A stretch of DNA of 23,717 nt from an uncultured Prevotellaceae bacterium (lineage in GTDB: Bacteria > Bacteroidota > Bacteroidia > Bacteroidales > Bacteroidaceae), in NCBI GenBank assembly GCA_937893145.1, contig CALBJW010000217.1:1-23717 (forward strand), read 5' to 3'. The notes below the pieces were generated by a model. The model was not told where the DNA came from and did not search any database. It was given only the letters and a program-made list of their open reading frames with translations. A program made the translations under genes and the position numbers. Positions 7,669 to 15,183 of the stretch are shown here, in pieces (the first letter of the stretch is position 1; the number at the start of each line of letters is the position of its first letter).

Positions 7669-8418
7669 ATGATTACAAGCGACAGCATTGTTATTATCCC
7701 AACTTACAACGAGAAGGAGAATATTGAGAAGATTATTCGTGCAGTATTTGGGTTGGAAAAGGCATTTCACATCTTGATTATAGATGATGGTTCGCCTGAT
7801 GGTACAGCAGCCATTGTGAAAGGTCTCATGGCAGATGAGTTCTCGGACCGTCTCTTCCTCATCGAACGCAGCGGAAAGCTTGGTCTCGGAACTGCATACA
7901 TCGCAGGATTTAAGTGGAGCATTGAGCGCAAGTACGATTATATCTTCGAGATGGATGCCGACTTCAGCCACGACCCTAAGGACCTTCCTCGTCTCTATAG
8001 CGCTTGTGCCGATGAGGGTTACGACCTCGCTATCGGTTCGCGTTATGTAAGTGGTGTGAATGTGGTTAACTGGCCTATGGGACGTGTGCTTATGTCTTAC
8101 TTCGCAAGTAAGTATGTTCGTCTTGTCACAGGTTTCAAGATTCACGATACAACAGCGGGATTCAAGTGCTACAAGCGACGTGTGCTCGAAACCATCGACC
8201 TCGACTCTATCCGTTTCAAGGGCTATGCTTTCCAGATAGAGATGAAGTTCACTACTCACCAGTGTGGATTTAAGATTAAGGAGGTGCCTGTAATCTTCGT
8301 GAACCGTGTGGAAGGTGTTAGCAAGATGAACGGTGGCATCTTCGGTGAAGCATTCTTCGGAGTGATGCGATTGAGACTCGACGGATGGTTTAAGAAATAT
8401 CCAAAGCCTAAGGAATAA
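7669..8418 (+). CDS. Polyprenol monophosphomannose synthase-like glycosyltransferase
   Basis: This is a GT2 enzyme of 249 residues in the dolichol-phosphate mannosyltransferase (DPM1) group, which moves a sugar, usually mannose, from a nucleotide donor to a polyprenyl phosphate at the inner membrane face. The fold signature is clear: IIPTYNEKENIE at 9-20, IDDGSPDGT at 38-46, and the metal-binding EMDADFSHDP at 94-103. IGSRYVSGVNVVNWP and the KCYKRRVLETI segment follow. There are no C-terminal transmembrane helices, as in the short soluble DPM1 form. The donor sugar is inferred from family only. It is the first gene of a rightward operon, and its TAA overlaps the ATG of pyrC by one base (TAATG), which implies translational coupling. 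This neighbourhood appears typical of Bacteroidales. Confidence 0.9.
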   Translation: MITSDSIVIIPTYNEKENIEKIIRAVFGLEKAFHILIIDDGSPDGTAAIVKGLMADEFSDRLFLIERSGKLGLGTAYIAGFKWSIERKYDYIFEMDADFSHDPKDLPRLYSACADEGYDLAIGSRYVSGVNVVNWPMGRVLMSYFASKYVRLVTGFKIHDTTAGFKCYKRRVLETIDLDSIRFKGYAFQIEMKFTTHQCGFKIKEVPVIFVNRVEGVSKMNGGIFGEAFFGVMRLRLDGWFKKYPKPKE

Positions 8419-9764
8419 TGAAAACAATAATTCGTAATGCAACAATAGTCAACGAAGGACGTACCTTCGTTGGCTCTGTTATAATTGAGGACCAGTATAT
8501 ACAGGAGGTCATTGAGGGCGGTGATGATGTCACTCAACCTTACGATCAGGAGATTGATGCAACAGGTCTGTACCTCTTCCCTGGTGTGATAGATGACCAT
8601 GTTCATTTCCGTGAACCAGGTATGACACACAAGGCAGACATCGCAAGCGAAAGCCGTACAGCTGCTGCAGGTGGTGTGACTTCGTACATGGAGATGCCTA
8701 ACACCGTTCCACAGACTACAACTATCGACCTCCTCAACCAGAAGTTTGAGATTGGTAGCCATCAGAGCCGTGTGAACTATAGCTTCTTCTTTGGAGCAAC
8801 AAACAATAATGTTAACCTCCTCTCTCAGCTCGATCCTCATCGTGTGCCTGGTGTGAAGGTTTTCATGGGCAGTAGTACAGGCAATATGCTTGTGGATAGA
8901 GTGGATTCTCTTCTTCGACTTTTCCAGGAGTCGCCGCTTCTTCTTATGGCTCACTGCGAAGATACGGACATCATCAACCATAACATCAAGCTCTTCCGTA
9001 AGAAGTACAAGGGACAGAACGATTTCCCTGTGCGCTACCACAGCCGTATTCGTAGTGTAGATGCTTGCTACACTTCTTCGGCTCTTGCTGTGAAACTTGC
9101 TAAGGAAACAGGTGCTCGTCTGCACATTGCCCATGTGTCAACAGCAAAGGAACTGGACCTTTTTGATAATTCACTTCCTCTTGAAGAAAAGAAGATAACT
9201 GCTGAGGCAGTCATTGCTCATCTCATGTTTACTACTGAGGACTACGACCGTCTCGGAACAAAGATAAAGTGTAACCCTGCAATCAAGACTCCTGATGATA
9301 GAGCAGCTCTTCGTGAGGCACTCAACACTGGACTTATTGATGTGGTCGGTACGGACCATGCTCCACACCTCCTCAATGAGAAACTCGGTGGTGCGCTCAA
9401 GGCTGTGTCGGGTATGCCAATGATTCAGTTCTCGCTTGTGTCGATGCTCGAACTTGCAGATGAAGGTGAGGTGTCAATCGAACGTGTAGTTGAACTCATG
9501 TGCCATAATCCTGCAAAGCTTTTCCACATCGAAAAGCGTGGATTCATTCGTCCTGGTTATTTTGCAGACCTTGTGCTTGTGGACCCAGATGCTAACTGGC
9601 TTGTGTCACAAGGCAGATACTACACTAAGTGTGGCTGGACTCCAATGGATGAACACACGTTCAAGTGGAGAGTTCGTCGCACTATCGTAAACGGTACTAC
9701 TGCTTATTGTGATGGTGTCGTTGTGGATGGTGTGAGAGGAATGGAACTTACTTATGCTAATTAA
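8418..9764 (+). CDS. pyrC: Dihydroorotase
   Basis: Dihydroorotase catalyses the reversible ring closure of N-carbamoyl-aspartate to dihydroorotate, the third step of pyrimidine synthesis in the cytoplasm. The 448 residues fit the class I (PyrC/AllB-like) amidohydrolases. Visible metal-site motifs are PGVIDDHVHFREPG (His61 and His63), GVKVFMGSSTG (Lys147, a candidate carboxylated lysine), MAHCED (His179), LHIAHVST (His236 and His239) and GTDHAPH (Asp313). The MEMPNT segment favours dihydroorotase, although allantoinase and hydantoinase share the fold. The ATG overlaps the preceding stop, and the next gene starts 11 bp before this stop, so it lies inside a tight operon. No PyrR-type or attenuator signal is visible next to it. 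Confidence 0.93.
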   Translation: MKTIIRNATIVNEGRTFVGSVIIEDQYIQEVIEGGDDVTQPYDQEIDATGLYLFPGVIDDHVHFREPGMTHKADIASESRTAAAGGVTSYMEMPNTVPQTTTIDLLNQKFEIGSHQSRVNYSFFFGATNNNVNLLSQLDPHRVPGVKVFMGSSTGNMLVDRVDSLLRLFQESPLLLMAHCEDTDIINHNIKLFRKKYKGQNDFPVRYHSRIRSVDACYTSSALAVKLAKETGARLHIAHVSTAKELDLFDNSLPLEEKKITAEAVIAHLMFTTEDYDRLGTKIKCNPAIKTPDDRAALREALNTGLIDVVGTDHAPHLLNEKLGGALKAVSGMPMIQFSLVSMLELADEGEVSIERVVELMCHNPAKLFHIEKRGFIRPGYFADLVLVDPDANWLVSQGRYYTKCGWTPMDEHTFKWRVRRTIVNGTTAYCDGVVVDGVRGMELTYAN

Positions 9765-10596
9765 GTACCAGATACACGAGCTTGAACCCTACATCAACTG
9801 GGTGTATTTCTTCTTTGCATGGAAGGTGCGCCCGGAAAGCGATGAGGCTCAAGGACTGAAACTCGAGGCAGTGAGGATGTTGCATCTGCTCAATGCTCAC
9901 TACTCAGTTCGTGCTGTTGTTGAACTGTTCAAGTGTAATAGCCTTGGAGACGACATCATCCTTCAGCACCCAACCAACTGTCCTTGTTGCCGCATGAATC
10001 CACGAATGATAGGACGATTGCCTATGCTCAGACAGCAAACTCCCGATGCAGATGGCTATTGCAAATGCCTTTCCGACTTCATCCGCCCGATGGGGCAGGG
10101 TGTTCAAGACACGATTGGCATATTCGCAACATCCGTTCCTGCTGAGATGCAAGGTCTCTACCCCGATGACCCTTATAAGCAGATGCTTGTTCAGACTCTT
10201 TCTGATAGGCTCGCAGAAGCTGCTGCTGAGGTGCTACATCTTCATGTTCGCAAGACCTATTGGGGGTATGCTCCAGATGAGGACCTGAGTGTTGAGCAGT
10301 TGCATACCGAACAGTTTCAGGGCATAAGACCAGCGGTGGGCTATCCTTGTTTGCCTGACATCTCGCTCAACTTCCTGCTTGATGAGTACGTTCCGTTCTC
10401 ACAGGTTAGGGTAGAACTCACAGAAAACGGCATGATGTACCCACATGCTTCTGTCAGTGGACTGATGATTTCCCATCCTGCAGCACAATACTTCTCGGTG
10501 GGACGCATCACACAACAGCAGTTGGATGACTATGCTGCTCGAAGAGGCAAGGAATCTGATGAAATAAAGAAATATCTATCTCGTAATGTTGAATAA
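9754..10596 (+). CDS. Stand-alone MetH activation-domain protein
   Basis: The whole 280-residue protein matches the C-terminal S-adenosylmethionine-binding reactivation domain of B12-dependent methionine synthase MetH. There is no catalytic or cobalamin domain. Recognisable parts are YINWVYFFFAW near the start, VVELFKCNSLGDDI, LRQQTPDADGYCKCLSDF, DTIGIFATS, the helix LSDRLAEAAAEVLHLHVRK, YWGYAPDEDLS, and GIRPAVGYPCLPD followed by ENGMMYPHASVSG. It would reductively remethylate oxidised cob(II)alamin on a separately encoded MetH. Two features differ from E. coli MetH. A cysteine cluster (C76, C78, C79 and C103, C105) sits where E. coli has none, and PD-I replaces the usual P-E/D-H after GYP. 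The gene overlaps pyrC by 11 bp and the next gene by 11 bp. Confidence 0.88.
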   Translation: MLIKYQIHELEPYINWVYFFFAWKVRPESDEAQGLKLEAVRMLHLLNAHYSVRAVVELFKCNSLGDDIILQHPTNCPCCRMNPRMIGRLPMLRQQTPDADGYCKCLSDFIRPMGQGVQDTIGIFATSVPAEMQGLYPDDPYKQMLVQTLSDRLAEAAAEVLHLHVRKTYWGYAPDEDLSVEQLHTEQFQGIRPAVGYPCLPDISLNFLLDEYVPFSQVRVELTENGMMYPHASVSGLMISHPAAQYFSVGRITQQQLDDYAARRGKESDEIKKYLSRNVE

Positions 10597-11488
10597 GAAC
10601 TGGAAATATTTCTGGCGCATTGTGCGAATAGCATTGATGACAATTCTGATGTTGCTGCTGATGATATTAGCTTATGGCTATTTCATTGGTAGTCGGCAGT
10701 TTGTTGTCAATCGCCAGACATACTATTTCCGTGATCTTCCAGAAGAGTTTGATGGATACCGAATATTGCAGTTCTCGGACCTTCATCTTGGAACCTTCCG
10801 ACATGGCCATCAACGAGATGTTGATAGCATCGTGGCACTCATCAATCGCCAGCATTGTGATGCTATAATGTTTGCAGGCGACTTGGTTTGCAAGAGTTCA
10901 GAGGAACTTGCTCCTTACGATTCACTTCTTTCCCAACTTCGTGCTCCTGATGGTGTCTATTCCATTATGGGAAACCACGACTACGGCACATACAATGAAT
11001 TTGAGTACGAGGTGGACCGACTACTGGATGTTGATGAACTTAAAGAACATGTTGCTTCATACGGATGGAGACTTCTGCTCAATGATCATGTCGTACTCCA
11101 TCGTGCTAACCAACGCATTGCTATTGTTGGTGTGGAGAACGAAGGCATTCCTCCTTTTCCACAACGTGCAGAACTTAATAAAGCAATGAAGGACATCAAG
11201 TCAGATGATTTCTGTGTGCTTCTCACTCACGACCCAACTCATTGGAAACGTAGCATTGTAAACCAGACTTCTATACAGCTAACTCTCTCTGGACATACCC
11301 ATGCAGGACAATTCAAAATCTTTGGTTGGTCTCCGTGTTCATGTCGTTACCCAGAATGGAGTGGCACATATACAGAAGGAGAACAGATACTCTCGGTTTC
11401 GGATGGTATAGGTAATAGCATTATACCTTTCCGCTTTGGTGCATGGCCTGAGGTGAATGTGATTACATTAAGAAGAATTGTTCCTTAA
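10586..11488 (+). CDS. Membrane-anchored calcineurin-like metallophosphoesterase
   Basis: This 300-residue protein has one N-terminal transmembrane segment (about 12-35, IVRIALMTILMLLLMILAYGYF) after a short basic stretch. The rest is a two-metal phosphoesterase with every family motif: FSDLHLG (D65, H67), FAGDLV (D99), MGNHDYG (N130, H131), LLTHDP (H215) and LSGHTHAGQ (H237, H239). It resembles the YkuE/YaeI group of membrane phosphoesterases, some of which act on lipid-A precursors or other phospholipids; the substrate here is not known. The orientation, with a positive N-terminus inside, would place the catalytic domain outside the cytoplasm. It is the last gene of the rightward operon and overlaps the previous gene by 11 bp. 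Confidence 0.9.
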   Translation: MLNKNWKYFWRIVRIALMTILMLLLMILAYGYFIGSRQFVVNRQTYYFRDLPEEFDGYRILQFSDLHLGTFRHGHQRDVDSIVALINRQHCDAIMFAGDLVCKSSEELAPYDSLLSQLRAPDGVYSIMGNHDYGTYNEFEYEVDRLLDVDELKEHVASYGWRLLLNDHVVLHRANQRIAIVGVENEGIPPFPQRAELNKAMKDIKSDDFCVLLTHDPTHWKRSIVNQTSIQLTLSGHTHAGQFKIFGWSPCSCRYPEWSGTYTEGEQILSVSDGIGNSIIPFRFGAWPEVNVITLRRIVP

Positions 11489-11563
11489 TAATCAATTCGA
11501 ACACATAAATAAAACAATATAAAACGCAGAATTAATCAACTCATTTTATAGACAAACTAAATC

Positions 11564-12292
11564 TTGGTAAAAGTGCTTTATAACATTTATACTTATCTTA
11601 TTGCAACTCCTCTTTTTCTCATTAACTCCATTGTAAACGGTTCACTCCTTGCATTGGTAGGCATAATGGGTGACCGCAAATACTTCTCATATTGGATTCC
11701 TCGTTTTTGGGCGTGGTTCACATGCTTTGTATATCTCATTCCTGTTACCGTGAAGGGCAGAGAACATCTTGATAAGAAGCAGACCTACCTCTTCCTGCCA
11801 AACCATCAAGGATATTTCGACATCTTCCTCGTGTATGCGTATCTTGGCCATAACTTCAAGTGGATGATGAAGGACTATCTCCGCAACATTCCTTTCATTG
11901 GCTATGCTTGCGCTCGCTCTGGACATGTATATGTGGGCGAATCAAGAGAATCCATCACTCATGCTATCCTTGAGTCGAAAACAAACCTCGAGAAGGGTAT
12001 CTCGATGGCAATCTTCCCAGAAGGCACTCGTACCCATGATGGTAAGATGGGCGAGTTTAAGCGTGGCGCATTCATGCTTGCAAGTCAGCTCGAACGACCT
12101 ATCGTTCCAATCACAATTAATGGAAGTTTTGAGGTGTTCAACCGCAATGCCACAATGATTTCTCATTATCCGCTCCAGCTCATCATCCACGAACCAATCT
12201 CAGTTGAGGAACAGAAGACACGCGGTTCAAAGCAGATAATGAAGGATGTGTTTGAAACTATCCACTCTTCTTTAAGCGAACAGTATAAATAA
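11564..12292 (+). CDS. plsC: 1-acyl-glycerol-3-phosphate acyltransferase (PlsC family)
   Basis: This family makes phosphatidic acid by acylating lysophosphatidic acid at the inner membrane. The 242 residues include an N-terminal hydrophobic region (about 5-35 and 48-62), the catalytic NHxxxxD motif NHQGYFD (N80, H81, D86), the glycerophosphate-binding FPEGTR (151-156) followed by FKRGAF, and the VPITI block. No in-frame ATG precedes the conserved N-terminus. The start must be TTG at 11564 or GTG at 11573, since an in-frame TAA lies at 11558-11560. A 75-bp gap separates it from the metallophosphoesterase, and no clear promoter is visible there, so read-through is possible. Acyltransferases acting on ornithine lipids share the fold, so the exact substrate is inferred. 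Confidence 0.88.
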   Translation: MVKVLYNIYTYLIATPLFLINSIVNGSLLALVGIMGDRKYFSYWIPRFWAWFTCFVYLIPVTVKGREHLDKKQTYLFLPNHQGYFDIFLVYAYLGHNFKWMMKDYLRNIPFIGYACARSGHVYVGESRESITHAILESKTNLEKGISMAIFPEGTRTHDGKMGEFKRGAFMLASQLERPIVPITINGSFEVFNRNATMISHYPLQLIIHEPISVEEQKTRGSKQIMKDVFETIHSSLSEQYK

Positions 12293-12374
12293 GTGAAGAG
12301 TGAAAAGTGAAAAGTGAAGAATTAGAACATCCTCTTCCGGTAGGAAATTCTTCACTCTTCACTTTTCACTTTTC
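12293..12374. repeat. AGTGAAG-type inverted repeat between converging genes
   Basis: The left arm starts directly after the plsC stop and consists of a 7-bp motif repeated about four times (GTGAAGA, GTGAAAA, GTGAAAA, GTGAAGA, then ATT). The right arm (about 12344-12374) is its near-complete inverse. The arms pair over about 30 bp with a few mismatches, around a centre of about 20 nt. The repeat fills the gap between plsC and glmM and ends in a T-rich run when read rightward, so it can act as a terminator in at least that direction. It belongs to the same family as the repeat at 20170-20255. Confidence 0.75.
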
Positions 12375-12397
12375 TTTATGTCTTAATGTCTTTCTGC

Positions 12398-13807
12398 TTA
12401 CTTCATCGAGTAAACGACATCCATAATCTTCTTTCCAATCTCATCGGCTGCCTCCATTGTGTTAGCCTCAGAGTAAACGCGGATGATTGGTTCGGTGTTA
12501 GACTTGCGGAGGTGAACCCACTTGTCAGGGAAGTCAATCTTCACACCATCAATATCATTAACTTCAGTGCCTGGTTCGTTAGAATACATCTCCTTCACCT
12601 TTGCGAGGATAGCATCTACATCAGTTGAAGCATCGAGGTCGATACGGTTCTTTGCGATTGCATATTCTGGGTAACGGCTGCGAAGCTCAGAAACAGTAAG
12701 ACCTGGAGTCTGTTGGCGTTCGTGTGCAAGATGTGAGAGGAAGAGTGCGATACCAACAAGAGCATCACGACCATAGTGAGCAGCTGGGTAGATAACTCCA
12801 CCATTACCTTCACCACCAATAACAGTGTTTGTCTCCTTCATCTTTGTTACAACATTTACCTCACCAACAGCAGCAGCGTTGTATTCCATACCGTACTTGC
12901 GAGTGACATCGCGAAGAGCACGAGTAGAAGAGAGGTTTGAAACGGTATTACCTGGAGTATGCTTAAGGATGTAATCGGCAACTGTTACAAGAGTGTATTC
13001 CTCACCGTACATCTTACCATCTTCGCAGATGAAGGCAAGACGGTCCACATCAGGGTCAACAACGAAACCTACATCATTACCACCCTTAGCCATAAGAGAC
13101 ATGATGTCTGTGAGGTTCTTCTCAAGTGGTTCAGGGTTGTGCTGGAAATCGCCTGTTGGTTCATCGTAAAGAGGAGTGACATTCTCCACACCGAGAGCCT
13201 TGAAGAGTTTAGGAAGGATAACACCACCAACAGAGTTGATTGAGTCGAACGCAACCTTGAAGTTTGCTGCCTTGATAGCAGGAACATCAACGAGGTCGAG
13301 GTCGAGCACCATATTGATGTGCTTCTCATCGTATGTGTTGTCTTCGATATACTTGCCAAGTCCATCAACATCAGCAAAGTCGAAGTCCTCTGCTTCAGCG
13401 ATGCGAAGCACTTCGTTGCCTTCAGCAGCATTGAGGAACTCGCCCTTCTCGTTAAGGAGTTTGAGAGCGTTCCAGTGGCGAGGGTTATGGCTTGCAGTAA
13501 TGATGATACCGCCCTGAGCACCTTCCATAGTTACTGCAACCTCAGTAGTTGGAGTAGTAGCAAGACCGATGTTGACAACATCAAAGCCCATGCCCATGAG
13601 AGTACCACAAACTACATTCTTTACCATCTCGCCTGAGATGCGAGCATCACGACCAACAACAATCTTGTTACTGTTGTTCTTAGCCTGACGACGGATAAGG
13701 GTTGCGTATGCTGATGTGAACTTTACAATATCAAGTGGGTTAAGGCCATCACCAGCCTTACCGCCTATTGTTCCGCGAATACCGGAAATAGATTTGATTA
13801 GTGACAT
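12398..13807 (-). CDS. glmM: Phosphoglucosamine mutase GlmM
   Basis: GlmM interconverts glucosamine-6-phosphate and glucosamine-1-phosphate on the route to UDP-GlcNAc, peptidoglycan and lipid A. The protein has 469 residues and the four-domain alpha-D-phosphohexomutase fold. Motifs are SISGIRGT at the start, the phosphoserine loop TASHNPRHWNALK (Ser106), the metal loop DPDVDR (D251, D253, D255), the sugar-binding GGEGNGG (331-337) and the C-terminal phosphate-binding RKSNTEPIIR. The sugar loop reads GEGNGG rather than the GEQSGH of proteobacterial GlmM, so phosphomannomutase activity cannot be excluded. GlmM is the usual assignment for this Bacteroidetes form. It follows the DUF4827 gene by 5 bp and is the last gene of the leftward unit. 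Confidence 0.88.
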   Translation of the reverse strand: MSLIKSISGIRGTIGGKAGDGLNPLDIVKFTSAYATLIRRQAKNNSNKIVVGRDARISGEMVKNVVCGTLMGMGFDVVNIGLATTPTTEVAVTMEGAQGGIIITASHNPRHWNALKLLNEKGEFLNAAEGNEVLRIAEAEDFDFADVDGLGKYIEDNTYDEKHINMVLDLDLVDVPAIKAANFKVAFDSINSVGGVILPKLFKALGVENVTPLYDEPTGDFQHNPEPLEKNLTDIMSLMAKGGNDVGFVVDPDVDRLAFICEDGKMYGEEYTLVTVADYILKHTPGNTVSNLSSTRALRDVTRKYGMEYNAAAVGEVNVVTKMKETNTVIGGEGNGGVIYPAAHYGRDALVGIALFLSHLAHERQQTPGLTVSELRSRYPEYAIAKNRIDLDASTDVDAILAKVKEMYSNEPGTEVNDIDGVKIDFPDKWVHLRKSNTEPIIRVYSEANTMEAADEIGKKIMDVVYSMK

Positions 13808-13812
13808 ATTAT

Positions 13813-14472
13813 TTATTTTCCTAATTGATATGAAATCTCGAAATAGAATGGGAGCACCTGTCCTGTTGCATCATTTGTTCCTGAAGAATGAGGAATGATA
13901 ACACGAACCTTAGCAACCTTACCAACATCACGCGAGAGACGGATGTAGTTAAGTGGTTTGAGCCAACCCTTTGGAACGGTAGCATCGTAGAACGACTTCA
14001 TGAATCCTTCTGTGAAAGAAGCTGTGTAAGACTGGCTGTAGTGAGTATATTTCACGAGCATCTTGTCAACGATAGAAGGGAAGGTAGTGTTGAAGTGTGC
14101 TGTGTCAGCATTCAGAATGTCGTACTCAAAGAAACGACAAAGGATATTCTTTGTGATGGTACTATCAGGCTGTTCTTTTGCCATTTCTACCATAGTCTGT
14201 CCCGAACCCTTATTAACAATCTGCATGTAAACACCGTCGTCTTCGAAAAGCACAAACTCATTGCGAGAGAGGTCTGTCATGGAGTCCTGTGCGTAGAAGG
14301 TGTTCTCGCTGATAACTGTTATTGGTCCTGTGATGTCGTTGTCCTTGATGAATGCTGCAATAGATTTCTTCTCCTTCTCCTTAAGTTCGGCGTATGTCTC
14401 GCGGTCCTTGCACGAGAATACTGTAGTGAGAAGGAGAATGAGTGTTGCGAATGATAAAATTGTCTTCTTCAT
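13813..14472 (-). CDS. DUF4827 lipoprotein
   Basis: This is a predicted exported lipoprotein of 219 residues. The signal peptide is MKKTILSFATLILLLTTVFSC with lipobox VFSC (Cys21), followed by an acidic and lysine-rich linker (KDRETYAELKEKEKK). The globular part (FIKDNDITGPI..., then KEQPDSTITKNILCRFFEY and a C-terminal IPHSSGTNDATGQVLPFYFEI) fits the Bacteroidetes family DUF4827. The IPHSSG...GQVLPFYFE ending recalls FKBP-type prolyl isomerases of the GldI group, but I cannot show isomerase residues. It lies 5 bp upstream of glmM and 14 bp downstream of rpe, so the three are probably one transcript. Function is unknown; an envelope role is inferred from export and from the glmM link. Confidence 0.8.
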   Translation of the reverse strand: MKKTILSFATLILLLTTVFSCKDRETYAELKEKEKKSIAAFIKDNDITGPITVISENTFYAQDSMTDLSRNEFVLFEDDGVYMQIVNKGSGQTMVEMAKEQPDSTITKNILCRFFEYDILNADTAHFNTTFPSIVDKMLVKYTHYSQSYTASFTEGFMKSFYDATVPKGWLKPLNYIRLSRDVGKVAKVRVIIPHSSGTNDATGQVLPFYFEISYQLGK

Positions 14473-14486
14473 TTATTGTTTTGTTT

Positions 14487-15131
14487 CTATAAATTCTTCA
14501 AACTGCTGATACGTTCCTCTGGGTTCTCAGCTCCAAACACATAACTGCCTGCAACGAACACATCGATACCAGCCTCTGCAAGACGAGGTGCAGTCTCGGC
14601 ATTTACTCCACCATCAACCTGAATGAGAGCGTGGCTGCCTGTGCGTACAATCATTTCCTTGAGTGCCTTAACCTTTTCAATAGAATGTTCAATGAACTTC
14701 TGTCCTCCAAATCCAGGGTTGACAGTCATGAGAAGTACCATGTCAACATCTTGGATGATATCTTCAAGCACACAAATAGGTGTGGCAGGATTGAGAGTGA
14801 CACCAGCCTTCATGCCTGCATCGTGAATCTGCTGAATGGTGCGGTGAAGATGTGGACAAGCTTCGTAGTGTACATTCATCATGTATGCATTGAGAGCCTT
14901 GACCTCGTTAACGAATTTGCCTGGCTCAACAATCATGAGGTGTACATCGAGTTTCTTTGTGCAATGCTTTGCAACAGCCTTTAGCACAGGAAAACCGAAT
15001 GATATGTTAGGTACGAATACACCATCCATGACATCAAGGTGAAGCCAATCAGCCTCACTTCGGTTAATCATCTCTAAATCCGACTTCAAGTCCGCAAAGT
15101 TTGCAGACAATAATGATGGCGATACGATCAT
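14487..15131 (-). CDS. rpe: Ribulose-phosphate 3-epimerase
   Basis: Rpe interconverts ribulose-5-phosphate and xylulose-5-phosphate in the pentose phosphate pathway. The 214 residues form a TIM barrel with the expected motifs: SPSLLSANF (Ser7), WLHLDVMDGVFVPN (metal ligands His31 and Asp33), LDVHLMIVEP, LLMTVNPGFGGQKF and the late QVDGGVN (catalytic Asp) with FVAGSYVFG. The length is normal. It is followed by the DUF4827 gene 14 bp downstream. A 52-bp gap to the upstream coiled-coil gene shows no clear TAnnTTTG, so transcription may come from the promoter near 16124. Confidence 0.95.
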   Translation of the reverse strand: MIVSPSLLSANFADLKSDLEMINRSEADWLHLDVMDGVFVPNISFGFPVLKAVAKHCTKKLDVHLMIVEPGKFVNEVKALNAYMMNVHYEACPHLHRTIQQIHDAGMKAGVTLNPATPICVLEDIIQDVDMVLLMTVNPGFGGQKFIEHSIEKVKALKEMIVRTGSHALIQVDGGVNAETAPRLAEAGIDVFVAGSYVFGAENPEERISSLKNL

Positions 15132-15183
15132 GTTGTAATACTTATAAATTAGTTAGGTTTATGATAATTAGCAATAGTTTAGA

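Noticed and set aside
8256..9134. 292-codon ORF antisense to the DPM1-like gene and pyrC
   Set aside because: It spans the junction of two well-supported genes on the other strand and has no domain or start signal of its own.
11475..11498. GAATTG / CAATTC inverted repeat after the metallophosphoesterase gene
   Set aside because: The stem has only six pairs, mostly A-T, and no T tract follows, so it is too weak to call a terminator.
12293..12374. Possible CRISPR array because of regular short repeats
   Set aside because: The units are 7 bp, tandem without spacers, and form one inverted repeat. No cas gene is near.
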